Assembly (NCBI GenBank): GCA_021851715.1
Contig: JAJZCR010000007.1
Location: 1-64,000 of the forward strand
Length of the DNA: 64,000 nucleotides
Reading direction: 5' to 3'
Origin: Planctomycetota bacterium
GTDB lineage: Bacteria; Planctomycetota; Phycisphaerae; WQYP01
Positions 35,600-43,322 of the stretch are shown piece by piece (positions within the stretch are counted from its first letter, which is position 1; each line of letters starts with the position of its first letter). The notes beneath the pieces were generated by a model. That model did no database searches and was not told the DNA's origin. It saw only the letters and a list, made by a program, of their open reading frames with translations. The translations under genes and the position numbers were made by a program.

Positions 35600-35608
35600 A
35601 TTATAACA
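35600..35608 (-). promoter_or_regulatory. Extended -10 promoter of pcrA
   Basis: On the minus strand, TGTTATAAT (35608-35600) is a consensus -10 with TGn extension, about 70 bases before the pcrA ATG at 35530. The -35 region (around 35628-35623) is weak, as expected for an extended -10 type. Confidence 0.5.
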
Positions 35609-35710
35609 CATTCATCCAAGTTGCTCGCTTGGCGGCACGCAAAGACCAGCGCAGCCAGATAAGTTGTGATGTTTTTTTAAGTTGGGCGCGGTGATCGGTG
35701 GGAGATACGG

Positions 35711-36589
35711 TTAAACCAGCGGCCGACCTGCCAATCCTTCCAGCACGCGCAGCGGGGACTGCTGCGGCCGGGCCATCGCCTCCACCGGCAGAAGATAAGT
35801 TTGCTCCAGCAGATATTGGCCGGCATCCACCGCATGCAGAACTTCATCCGTAAAGCAGATCCACGTACTATGTGAGGGGAAACTAAAGCTGTATTGGGTG
35901 GCGTGCTTTTGATATTCATCGTCCAGCTTGCCGGCATCATGAAGGGCGAGCATGTAATGGTCGTAATCGGTTCGCCAGGATTTGGTGACGCGCAACAAAT
36001 ACATCAGCTCGCGGCTGCCCACTGCGGGCCGCTTGAGCCGCGGCAGGAATTTAGCCGCGAAGCTGGGAAATGGCTCGCCCATACGCCAATCCCTCCCTTT
36101 ACCTTCAGGATTGACGTTGCAAAATACACGGATGATGCGTTTGCCGCCCGATGGCCGGGAAGGGAAGGAATCCGGATGCAGCCGGGTATCATCCTTGGTG
36201 ATCCTGGCTGGCCGTCCCTTAATTTCGACCGGGCGAAAACTGGTGCGGCCACGGATCAGCCCCAGGGCGTAGGTGGGCAGCAAGTTGTGCAAAAGGCTGC
36301 GGGTGGCATCGGCATAGCGCTGCAGCAGCGCCGCCAACTCATCACGGAGGACCGAATTGCCCTTCATGCCGCGGATACTCTTGTTGGAAGCGTCGTAACT
36401 GATGTTTTTAGCGCTGTCATTACTCCAAACGGGGGTGAGAAATTTTTTCTCCGCTTCACGAAACGTAAAATCAAGCTGCGGTAAAAAGACCACTTTGCCG
36501 CTCTCCATCGCGGCCAATGCCGCAGTGCGATCTTCTGGGCCGAGTTCGGCAGTCCAGCTCCGGGTATTGATAGTGACCAGACAATCCAT
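35711..36589 (-). CDS. Kdo hydroxylase-like iron/2-oxoglutarate oxygenase (KdoO)
   Basis: A 292-residue protein resembling the Kdo 3-hydroxylases that convert Kdo of lipopolysaccharide to Ko after its transfer to lipid A. Seen: YALGLIRGRTSFRPVEIKGR, then TRLHPDSFPSRPSGGKR (an HxD pair fitting iron ligands) and IIRVFCNVNPEGKGR. Later DYDHYMLALHDAGKLDDEYQ and SFPSHSTWICFTDEV probably supply the second His. Length and order match that family. ATG 36589 has GGAG seven bases upstream and a clear promoter. The gene is not next to other lipopolysaccharide genes. The activity is inferred. Confidence 0.75.
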   Translation of the reverse strand: MDCLVTINTRSWTAELGPEDRTAALAAMESGKVVFLPQLDFTFREAEKKFLTPVWSNDSAKNISYDASNKSIRGMKGNSVLRDELAALLQRYADATRSLLHNLLPTYALGLIRGRTSFRPVEIKGRPARITKDDTRLHPDSFPSRPSGGKRIIRVFCNVNPEGKGRDWRMGEPFPSFAAKFLPRLKRPAVGSRELMYLLRVTKSWRTDYDHYMLALHDAGKLDDEYQKHATQYSFSFPSHSTWICFTDEVLHAVDAGQYLLEQTYLLPVEAMARPQQSPLRVLEGLAGRPLV

Positions 36590-36619
36590 GGTGCAACTCC
36601 AATCCAAATCGACGCGTAC

Positions 36620-36648
36620 AGTGTAGCATCGGTTGGCCATGGCTCCAA
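36620..36648 (-). promoter_or_regulatory. Promoter of the kdoO-like gene
   Basis: On the minus strand, -35 TTGGAG (36648-36643) and -10 TACACT (36625-36620) have 17 bases between them, and TGC precedes the -10. Transcription would start near 36613, about 25 bases before ATG 36589. Confidence 0.5.
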
Positions 36649-36804
36649 CTGGTCTCAATCCGGCGACGCCGGCGTTGTAACATTGCCATTTGCACCCGAA
36701 AGCGGATAGAGTAGTGCATAGGAATGCGGGCGGCCGGAGAATCCGGGCAGGTGCTGCGACGGTTGTGGTGCCGAACTTCCGCGAACCCATTACAGGAGCG
36801 AACC

Positions 36805-37572
36805 ATGAAACTCTCAAAAAAAGTTGCGATTATTACCGGCGCTGCCACCGGCATCGGTCAGGCCATGGCGGTGCGTTTTGCGCAGGAAGGCGCGGCGGTG
36901 GTCATTGATTATGTCGGTAAGCCGGGAACCGCGGATGAGTCGCTGGCAAAAATCAAGGCCGTGGGCGGCAAGGCCATCGCGGTGAATGCGGACGTTTCCA
37001 ACCCGGATCAGGCGGCCAACATGATCATGGAAGCGGTCAAGACCTTCGGCGGCCTGGATATTCTGGTGAATAACGCGGGCATTGAATATAAGCATCCATT
37101 TCTGGAATTTCCCATTGACCAGGTGCAGAAAATATTTGCCGTGAATTTATTGGGTCCGCTGGTGTGCGCGCAGGCGGCCGCCCGGCAGATGGTAAAGCAG
37201 GGGCGTGGTGGGCGCATCATCAACATTTCTTCCATTCACGAAGACCTGCCCATGCAGACCAACGCCCCATATTGCGCCACCAAGGGCGGCATACGTATGT
37301 TGATGCGGACCATCGCCGTGGAACTGGCCCCGTATAAAATTACGGTCAACAATATCGGGCCGGGCGCTATTTTCACCCCGATTGATAAGGATGTGGAATC
37401 CAATCCGGAGATGGAAAAGGCCTTGATGGCGGAAATTCCATTGGCCCGCTGGGGTAAGCCGGAAGAGGTTGCGGGTCTGGCGACCTATCTGGCTTCCGAC
37501 GAAGCGGGGTATGTGACTGGATCGACCTATTTTATTGACGGCGGCATGTTGCGTCAGGCGGGCGCTTTGTAA
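36805..37572 (+). CDS. Short-chain dehydrogenase/reductase (glucose 1-dehydrogenase-like)
   Basis: A 255-residue SDR. It has the NAD(P) loop TGAATGIGQAMA, NNAGIEYKHPF, the catalytic Ser in INISSIHE, and YCATKGG with the catalytic Tyr and Lys. The tail DEAGYVTGSTYFIDGGMLRQ is that of the glucose 1-dehydrogenase-like group. It oxidises or reduces a sugar or polyol; substrate unknown. ATG 36805 has AGGAG six bases upstream. The next gene (37613) follows after 40 bases and may be co-transcribed. Confidence 0.88.
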   Translation: MKLSKKVAIITGAATGIGQAMAVRFAQEGAAVVIDYVGKPGTADESLAKIKAVGGKAIAVNADVSNPDQAANMIMEAVKTFGGLDILVNNAGIEYKHPFLEFPIDQVQKIFAVNLLGPLVCAQAAARQMVKQGRGGRIINISSIHEDLPMQTNAPYCATKGGIRMLMRTIAVELAPYKITVNNIGPGAIFTPIDKDVESNPEMEKALMAEIPLARWGKPEEVAGLATYLASDEAGYVTGSTYFIDGGMLRQAGAL

Positions 37573-37612
37573 GCTCGCCGGACTGGAAACTTTTCTGACC
37601 GGGAGAATGTTT

Positions 37613-37882
37613 ATGCACCGCATTACACTGATGGTTTTACCCAACCACGCTGCTTGCGAGGCTACTTGGAAAATGCTCAGCCTCGTGCTTTCGCCGCGGA
37701 TTGTATCGGTGATTGAAGAAATTGACATCACCACCGATCCGGAACTGCTGGAAAAGTATCGCGATGCGGTGCCGGTACTGCTGGTGGATGGCAAGGAGCG
37801 GTTCCGCAACCCCATTGATCCGGATGCCCTGGCCCGGTCGTTCAACAATGAGTTTGGCGAGAGATTCATCGGATTTACGTGA
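37613..37882 (+). CDS. Glutaredoxin-like DUF836 family protein
   Basis: An 89-residue protein with a thioredoxin-like pattern: ITLMVLPNHAACEATWKML, SVIEEIDITTDPELLEKYRDAVPVLLVDGKERFRNPIDPDAL. The cis-proline strand (VPVLLVDGK) matches DUF836 glutaredoxin-like proteins. Only one cysteine sits at the active position (AAC), so it cannot form the usual CxxC disulfide. ATG 37613 is chosen because GGGAG is seven bases upstream. It follows the SDR gene. Function not known. Confidence 0.72.
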   Translation: MHRITLMVLPNHAACEATWKMLSLVLSPRIVSVIEEIDITTDPELLEKYRDAVPVLLVDGKERFRNPIDPDALARSFNNEFGERFIGFT

Positions 37883-37953
37883 GGCCGCTGCGGTGGCGTC
37901 ACGGGGCTGGAGCATGAGGCCACCGCAGTGAAAATGGAAACCAAAACGCCGGT

Positions 37954-38373
37954 ATGATCACCCAGTGTGCCATTTCCATTCGTGTTCGCTACGTGGAATG
38001 TGATTCCATGGGCTATCTGCATCATTCCAATTTTCTGCCCTATTTTGAGATGGGACGGACGGAATTGCTGCGGTTGTGCGGCATGCGGTACCGTGATCTG
38101 GAGGATCAGGGAATTGCCTTTGTGGTGACCAAGATCGCAGTTTCCTTCAAGCGCCCGGCCCGCTATGACGAGGAACTGGAATTAATCACCCGGATAGTCC
38201 GGCAGACACATGTACGTATTGATCATACGTATGAATTATACCACCAGGAGTCACGCGGGCTCCTGTGTACCGCGGATTCCACCATTGCCTGTGTGAACCA
38301 TCAGGGACAGGTCATCGCCATACCGGAAAATCTGGCGGTGATGCGTGTATCTCTGAAAGAAAAACAGACCTGA
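37954..38373 (+). CDS. Acyl-CoA thioesterase, YbgC/4HBT family
   Basis: A 139-residue hot-dog-fold thioesterase. The N-terminal YVECDSMGYLHHSNFLPYFEMGR is the YbgC/4-hydroxybenzoyl-CoA thioesterase signature, with the catalytic Asp in ECDSMG. The following ARYDEELELITRI fits the same fold. It hydrolyses short or aromatic acyl-CoA esters; the natural substrate is unknown. The ATG follows closely after the previous gene (72 bases), and the next gene starts 20 bases after its stop, so these small genes may be one unit. Confidence 0.85.
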   Translation: MITQCAISIRVRYVECDSMGYLHHSNFLPYFEMGRTELLRLCGMRYRDLEDQGIAFVVTKIAVSFKRPARYDEELELITRIVRQTHVRIDHTYELYHQESRGLLCTADSTIACVNHQGQVIAIPENLAVMRVSLKEKQT

Positions 38374-38393
38374 CCGTGCGGATAGGAGCACTC

Positions 38394-39785
38394 ATGGCTG
38401 GATGGGATACAAGTCGTGTCCTGGTGCAGGAAGAATTTGCAGAGTCGAAACAGGAAGGGAGGCCGGCCAAACTGCTGGACGCCCTGCGGCCGGCTTTTGA
38501 ACAGGCCGGGGATGACGCGGAAAAGCTTGATGCGATTTATTCCGCGTTGACCAGGATATCCATACCGGATTCTTTTCCTTTCAAGGAACCTTCCGATCTG
38601 AAGGGTATCCAGGCGCTGCGGCCGCCAAACCGGCCGCAAGTGCGTATCAACCTGGATGAAAAGCAGCTTTTTGACCGCATGTACGGGGCGTGGCTGGGCC
38701 GATGCGTTGGATGCGCCCTGGGCAAACCGGTGGAATGTTTTATGGGGCCGCACGCGGGGATGTCATCCAAGGATCGAATTAAAACTTATCTTGCGGCTGT
38801 GGGTACCGGAGAATATCCTCTCAAGGACTATTTTCCTGAACATTCTCCGGCCGAAGATCGCACCGGGCGGGTTGGGTGCAAGGCTTCGACCCGGGAACAT
38901 ATTGCCTTTATGGAATCGGACGATGACATCCGCTATACCGTGATCGGGCAGATTATCTTGCGCGAAAAATCCGCTGATTTTACATCGTGGGATGTGGCCT
39001 TTGCCTGGATGCAGTATCTTCCCTATCGAGCGGTTTGTACCGCGGAAACACAAGCCTATCGGAATCTGGTGAATCGCTATGATTTTCATGGCGGTATTTC
39101 CGCTGCGGAGCCGGATTGGCAGTGGGTCAGCACCCATTACAATCCTTATCGCGAATGGATTGGGGCCCAGATCCGGGCGGATTCCTGGGGTTATGCCGCA
39201 CCGGGCAACCCACAACTGGCGGCGGAATTTGCCTGGCGCGATGCGCGCATATCGCACGTTAAAAACGGCATTTACGGGGAAATGTTTGTCGCCGCCATGA
39301 TTGCCGCCGCTTTCACCTGCGATGACGTTCGCGAGATTATCACCGCCGGTTTGGCCCAAATACCGTCAACTTCACGGTTGTTTAAGGCCGTGCAGGAGGT
39401 GGTGGAAATTTGCGAAAAATATCGTCTTGATCCAGAACAATTCGAGGCGGTCTTTGACGAAATCTACGCCCTGCTGGGGCACTATCACCCCGTGCACACT
39501 ATCAACAATGTGGCATTGGTGGTCGCCGGCTTGCTGCTGGGCGGGCGGAATTTTGGCCGCGCCATAACCATTGCGGTGATGGGTGGATGGGATGCCGACT
39601 GCAATGGTGCCACGGTTGGGTCCATCATGGGAGCGATGCTTGGGGCAACGCTGCTGCCGGCCCACTGGACTGCACGTCTGCATGACCGGCTGCATAGCGG
39701 TATTCTGGATTATCACCCGATTGCCATTTCCGAGTGTGCGAAACGAAGCGTCGCCATGGCCTCGAAAATTGGCCTGCTGTCCTGA
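38394..39785 (+). CDS. ADP-ribosylglycohydrolase family protein
   Basis: A 463-residue DraG-type protein. It contains RMYGAWLGRCVGCALGKPVE (the family start), a central block, and the metal-binding GGWDADCNGATVGSIMGAMLG. These enzymes use two Mg or Mn ions to remove ADP-ribose from proteins or to split related bonds; some members act on other glycosides. The first 80 residues (ESKQEGRPAKLLDALRPAF) are an extension not part of the core domain. ATG 38394 has AGGAG five bases upstream. No partner ADP-ribosyltransferase is seen. Confidence 0.85.
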   Translation: MAGWDTSRVLVQEEFAESKQEGRPAKLLDALRPAFEQAGDDAEKLDAIYSALTRISIPDSFPFKEPSDLKGIQALRPPNRPQVRINLDEKQLFDRMYGAWLGRCVGCALGKPVECFMGPHAGMSSKDRIKTYLAAVGTGEYPLKDYFPEHSPAEDRTGRVGCKASTREHIAFMESDDDIRYTVIGQIILREKSADFTSWDVAFAWMQYLPYRAVCTAETQAYRNLVNRYDFHGGISAAEPDWQWVSTHYNPYREWIGAQIRADSWGYAAPGNPQLAAEFAWRDARISHVKNGIYGEMFVAAMIAAAFTCDDVREIITAGLAQIPSTSRLFKAVQEVVEICEKYRLDPEQFEAVFDEIYALLGHYHPVHTINNVALVVAGLLLGGRNFGRAITIAVMGGWDADCNGATVGSIMGAMLGATLLPAHWTARLHDRLHSGILDYHPIAISECAKRSVAMASKIGLLS

Positions 39786-40046
39786 AAAAATACCTGTTTC
39801 CGCACCGGACCGTGATCCGATCGCTTTAAGCTTGTGGTTTCTCGGCAGCGGATGATACGTGTGTTCTTGATCCAGCCCCGTGGAGATTACTCTCGTGGAA
39901 CTGATAACGCAGCCGCTTGGCTTGCCATTTGAGCGAAGTATGACGGACCGCTATTGTCAACAGGATTCACCGCCGGTAGGATTTGTGACGGAGGTTCTTG
40001 ATGGCAAGCGGTGAACGGTCCGGCATTTTGACGATGGAGATTTTCT
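39786..40046. other. Intergenic gap
   Basis: About 260 bases without a recognisable gene or clear terminator between the ADP-ribosylglycohydrolase gene and the sugar isomerase gene. GGAG just upstream of 40047 serves the next gene. Confidence 0.3.
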
Positions 40047-40880
40047 ATGGAGTATGTGTGTCTGAATCGGGGAACGACCGGGGGCAATTTATCGCAGGAA
40101 GATTTTGTGAAAGTTGCGGCCGGGGCGGGCTTTGCCGGCGCGGATGTGGATATTAATTACGGTGTGCAGCATGGAACTGCCAAACTTGCGGATCTCTACG
40201 CGACGCATCATCTGCGTTTTGGCGGGTGGGGTGCTCCGGATTTCCGGGCGGAAAGTGCCAAATTGCCTGAGGGCCTGGCGCAATTAAAAAAAATGGCCCC
40301 GGTGGCGGCCCAACTGAAGGCCGATTCCTGCGCCACCTGGATCATGCCTTCTTCCGACATGCCTTTTCTGGAAAACTGGAACTTTCATGTGTCCCGAATC
40401 AAGCCTATTGCCGATATTTTGCGCGATCACGGCCTTCGCTTCGGACTGGAATTTGTGGCTCCGTATCATCTGCGGCGCAAGTTCAAACATGAATTCATTT
40501 TTACTCCCGGCCTGATGCTGGAGTTGGCCGATGCCATTGGCTCTAATGTGGGCCTGCTCGTGGACAGTTTTCATTGCCACACCGCGGGTACCACCTGGCG
40601 GCATCTGGCGGAAATTCCGGCGGAAAAAATTGTGCTGGCGCACCTCAATGACGCCCCCCGGGTGCCGGTAGGCGAAGTGCTGGACGGCGAGCGAGTATTG
40701 CCCGGTGAAGGCGGCATTGACCTGGCGGGATTTTTGAAGGCGATCCGGAGTACCGGCTACAACGGCCCCATGTCGCTGGAAGTATTTAATAAACAGCTTG
40801 GTGCAATGCCCGCCCCGCAGGCGGCTGCTCTGGCGTGGCAAGCCACCAACCGTGTTCTGCAAGGGGCCGCCGCGCAGTGA
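40047..40880 (+). CDS. Sugar phosphate isomerase/epimerase (xylose isomerase-like TIM barrel)
   Basis: A 277-residue TIM-barrel protein of the AP-endonuclease 2 family. Metal and substrate residues sit in typical strands: GLEFVAPYHLRRK, VGLLVDSFHCHTAGT, KIVLAHLNDAPRVPVGE, RVLPGEGGIDLAGFLKAI and GPMSLEVFNK. It probably isomerises or epimerises a sugar or cyclitol (such as an inositol-type substrate). GGAG just upstream of ATG 40047 supports the start. The exact substrate is not clear. Confidence 0.82.
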   Translation: MEYVCLNRGTTGGNLSQEDFVKVAAGAGFAGADVDINYGVQHGTAKLADLYATHHLRFGGWGAPDFRAESAKLPEGLAQLKKMAPVAAQLKADSCATWIMPSSDMPFLENWNFHVSRIKPIADILRDHGLRFGLEFVAPYHLRRKFKHEFIFTPGLMLELADAIGSNVGLLVDSFHCHTAGTTWRHLAEIPAEKIVLAHLNDAPRVPVGEVLDGERVLPGEGGIDLAGFLKAIRSTGYNGPMSLEVFNKQLGAMPAPQAAALAWQATNRVLQGAAAQ

Positions 40881-40964
40881 GGGCTTCCCGCCCCGGCTCC
40901 TGTGTGCGTGGCTTAATACGTGGCGGCAGGATTTAGCTGCAAATTGCCCCGGCCATGGATTAAA

Positions 40965-40995
40965 GGCGCGGGCCGGGTGTTTCGCCGGCCACGCC
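40965..40995 (+). terminator. GC-rich hairpin after the isomerase gene
   Basis: GGCGCGGGCCGG (40965-40976) pairs with CCGGCCACGCC (40985-40995) around an 8-base loop, with small imperfections. A short TTTT lies seven bases after the stem. It is 84 bases after the isomerase stop and before the tRNA promoter. It could stop transcription, but the T-run is short. Confidence 0.4.
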
Positions 40996-41042
40996 AGACC
41001 ATTTTCATGCTGTGGTATTCCGGTATCCGCAGGCGTTCTCGT

Positions 41043-41071
41043 TTGACCTGGCTGGAAGCTTACGCTACCGT
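41043..41071 (+). promoter_or_regulatory. Candidate promoter of the tRNA-Ser gene
   Basis: TTGACC (41043-41048) and TACCGT (41066-41071) are separated by 17 bases, 79 bases upstream of the tRNA. The -35 is good, the -10 moderate. Confidence 0.4.
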
Positions 41072-41149
41072 AAAAAGGGGGAGCGTCACGGCCCTTGGGC
41101 ATGCGGATATGCCCCAGATCGTGGCGGACCTGGCATGGGCTATCCAACC

Positions 41150-41236
41150 GGAGGCGTGGCAGAGCGGTTGATTGCGCCGGTCTTGAAAACCGGTGACGGG
41201 GCAACTCGTCCGGGGGTTCGAATCCCTCCGCCTCCG
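41150..41236 (+). tRNA. tRNA-Ser(UGA)
   Basis: An 87-base tRNA with a long variable arm. The acceptor 5' arm GGAGGCG pairs with CGCCTCC, then the discriminator G (41236). The anticodon stem CCGGT/ACCGG encloses loop CTTGAAA with anticodon TGA (UGA). The T-arm loop is TTCGAAT with stem GGGGG/CCCTC. The long variable arm (GACGGGGCAACTCGTC region) fits serine. No CCA is encoded. A 7-base-pair hairpin (41236-41254) directly follows and might aid 3' processing. Confidence 0.95.
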
Positions 41237-41423
41237 TTGGTCTACGAGGCCAACAATGTGGGACTGAGCCATGACAGGGAGTGAGTCAACAGCCAGGCTC
41301 AGGCCGCGGTTGTACGGGCGGCTGGCGTTTACGCCGGCCATTGTTCATTTTCTCCTGTCTATTTTGCGGCCCGCAGGGCCAATGGCATGGGAGTAATCAG
41401 AACCCGGAAAGTAGAGATTCAGC

Positions 41424-41960
41424 TTGGTTGAACTGCCTTATAGAATTGCCGTGCTGGTGTATTTGTTTAATTCCCGCGGACAGATGTTGCTGTTGAAACG
41501 GTGCCGCAGTCCCAACTTGAATCTTTATTCGCCGGTTGGCGGCAAGCTTGAACAATCCAGCGGCGAGTCACCTTTCGCCTGTGCACTAAGAGAAATTGCC
41601 GAAGAAACAGGCCAGCGCCTGACCCTGGCGGATATCCGGTTGATGGGAATTGTTTCAGAAAAGGCCTTCGAAGGCCGCGGCCATTGGCTGATGTTTTGTT
41701 TTGAATCGTTGACTGCGGTTGATTTTTCCGCCCACGAGATCCCGGAAGGAAAACTGGAATGGGTGGACCCCGCAGCGGTGAGCGAGCTTGAGATTCCGCA
41801 AACCGACCGCCAAATCATATGGCCCCTGGTGCGGCAACACAGCCTGAACCTCAACCGCGACAGCCTGGGCTCGCGTGCGGAAATTTTCAGCGTGCATATC
41901 GACTGTTCGGACGGCCACCAGGGAGTTCAACCTACGCTGGAGCAATCCCGCCGGATTTAA
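41424..41960 (+). CDS. Nudix hydrolase
   Basis: A 178-residue Nudix protein. The box reads GGKLEQSSGESPFACALREI followed by AEETG, matching GX5EX7REUXEEXGU, so it hydrolyses a nucleoside diphosphate linked to another group. The N-terminus MVELPYRIAVLVYLFNSRGQ is the usual first strand, with LLLKRCRSPNLNLYSPVGG. The start is TTG 41424 without a strong ribosome site. Residues past about 130 have no known pattern. It is close to an 8-oxo-dGTPase-like subgroup, but the substrate is not clear. Confidence 0.85.
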   Translation: MVELPYRIAVLVYLFNSRGQMLLLKRCRSPNLNLYSPVGGKLEQSSGESPFACALREIAEETGQRLTLADIRLMGIVSEKAFEGRGHWLMFCFESLTAVDFSAHEIPEGKLEWVDPAAVSELEIPQTDRQIIWPLVRQHSLNLNRDSLGSRAEIFSVHIDCSDGHQGVQPTLEQSRRI

Positions 41961-41984
41961 TCGTTTGGCGGCAAGGCGACCGGG

Positions 41985-42374
41985 TTACTCTTCCTCATCT
42001 TCATCGTAAAAAATTTCGTCGTCGTCGTCGAGGTCCTCATCATCGAATCCCTCTTCCACGTCATCTTCATCGTCTGCGAAGTCGTCATCATCGTCGTCGT
42101 CGACTTCATCATCCTCATCTTCCAGCTCGTCATCCTCATCGCCGACATCTTCATCATCCGCCCGCTTGCGCTTGGCCAGGCCCACCGGCTGTATTTCGCC
42201 AAGGCCGGACAGATCCGCGACGATGCTGCCGGACCACACGCCGAACAAGCCTGCAGAGTCTGCCGGCAGCAGGTCCGTGCCGATTGATTCCCGGAGCGAG
42301 GCGAGAATCAGAGGTGACACCGGGAAGTAAGGATGATCATGGGCAGGCAATGGAGACAACACAGATACGTTCAT
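41985..42374 (-). CDS. Highly acidic small protein
   Basis: A 129-residue protein. The first half (MNVSVLSPLPAHDHPYFP, SLRESIGTDLLPADSAGLFGVW) is ordinary and ends in a short basic stretch (LAKRKR). The second half is almost only Asp and Glu, with repeats such as DEDDEL, EVDDDDDDD and YDEDEEE. ATG 42374 has GGAG nine bases upstream, and a promoter (42660-42687) lies further up. Acidic tails of this type occur in DNA- or RNA-mimic or chaperone-like proteins, but function cannot be told. It is convergent with the Nudix gene (24-base gap). Confidence 0.65.
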   Translation of the reverse strand: MNVSVLSPLPAHDHPYFPVSPLILASLRESIGTDLLPADSAGLFGVWSGSIVADLSGLGEIQPVGLAKRKRADDEDVGDEDDELEDEDDEVDDDDDDDFADDEDDVEEGFDDEDLDDDDEIFYDEDEEE

Positions 42375-42659
42375 GGAACTCTTCTCCAAATGAGAACAGT
42401 GACAAACACAACTTTTGGAAACTGCCGTCGGAAACAATCCGCACAGTCCGTTTGTTTTATTTTACCTCTCGCGGCATATCTCTTGGCAAATGCACCACGT
42501 TATCTTCCGTCAAACCGTCCGGGTTTTCAACCGGCCGCAAAGCCCGATAGCCGGGAAATTGGTGCAATTTATAAACCTTCGCAAACAATTGTTCAACCCC
42601 CCGCGGGGATCGTCCACCGTCTGGATCAATCGGGTTGATCCCGTGGAATTCTCTGGCGT

Positions 42660-42687
42660 AAATTACCCGCATTTTCCAAACTGTCAA
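42660..42687 (-). promoter_or_regulatory. Promoter towards the acidic protein gene
   Basis: On the minus strand, a perfect -35 TTGACA (42687-42682), a 16-base spacer and -10 TAATTT (42665-42660). The acidic gene starts at 42374, so the leader would be near 280 bases, enough for a small gene or control RNA. Confidence 0.45.
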
Positions 42688-42745
42688 TCTACTTCGGCAC
42701 AATTTCACCATGGGCTGCAGTAAAGGCGTCAAGCAGCCTGTCTGA

Positions 42746-42754
42746 TGTTATGAT
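42746..42754 (+). promoter_or_regulatory. Extended -10 promoter of coaD
   Basis: TGTTATGAT has the TGn extension and a near-consensus -10 (42749-42754), 28 bases before the GTG start at 42783. The -35 position (GCGTCA) is weak. Confidence 0.4.
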
Positions 42755-42782
42755 GGGGGCGTTGTTATGAAAGGGACAAACC

Positions 42783-43322
42783 GTGGCTAAAGCCAAGAGA
42801 ATCGCCATTTTCCCCGGGACCTTTGATCCAATCACCCGGGGGCATCTGGATGTTATTCAACGCGGATGCCGACTTTTCGACCAGGTCATTGTTGCCATCG
42901 GTAAGAATCCGGACAAGACGCAACTGTTTCCAGTCGAAGAGCGAATAGAAATGATTGGCGGCCTGCTGGCCAAAATTCCCAATACCACGGTGGAAGCCTA
43001 TAGCGGCCTTACCGTTGAACTGGTGCGCCGCCGGCGGGCCGTGGCCATTCTCCGCGGACTGCGCAACATGACGGACTTGGAATACGAATTCCAACTGGCG
43101 CTGACCAACCGGGCCGTCGCCGATGTGGACACGGTTTTTATTATGACCAACGAGCGGTTTGGTTTTACCTCCAGCAGTTTAATCCGGCAGATTGCGGCCT
43201 TCGGCGGCGACCTGGAAAGTCTTTCCGGCCTGTTGCCGCACGTGGTGATTAAAAAACTGCGGGTCTACCGGGATTGCAAACTCGGGCCGTTTGCCCAGGC
43301 CCCGGTGGAGCCGCTGCGCTAA
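42783..43322 (+). CDS. coaD: Phosphopantetheine adenylyltransferase
   Basis: A 179-residue enzyme that joins ATP and 4'-phosphopantetheine to dephospho-CoA, the fourth step of CoA synthesis. It has the nucleotidyltransferase signature [12 protein letters not shown] at the N-terminus, then [14 protein letters not shown] and [19 protein letters not shown]. The usual length is 160-170, so a tail of about 12 residues is extra. The start is GTG 42783 with AAGGGA upstream. It overlaps the end of gnd on the opposite strand by four bases. Confidence 0.95.
   Translation: MAKAKRIAIFPGTFDPITRGHLDVIQRGCRLFDQVIVAIGKNPDKTQLFPVEERIEMIGGLLAKIPNTTVEAYSGLTVELVRRRRAVAILRGLRNMTDLEYEFQLALTNRAVADVDTVFIMTNERFGFTSSSLIRQIAAFGGDLESLSGLLPHVVIKKLRVYRDCKLGPFAQAPVEPLR

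Larger units (their letters stand above)
42375..42782. other. Divergent intergenic region (acidic protein / coaD)
   Basis: About 408 bases. The minus strand carries a promoter at 42660-42687 and an open frame at 42457-42672 (about 71 codons from ATG 42672, including PRGVEQLFAKVYKLHQFPGY) with gene-like codon use but no recognised family. It could be a small gene preceding the acidic one, or chance. The plus strand has a TGTTATGAT -10 at 42746-42754 for coaD. Confidence 0.35.

Noticed and set aside
41819-42550. Plus-strand open frame rich in Arg, His and Pro
   Set aside because: It is the mirror of the acidic gene on the other strand; its odd composition comes from reading GAT/GAC/GAA repeats backwards.
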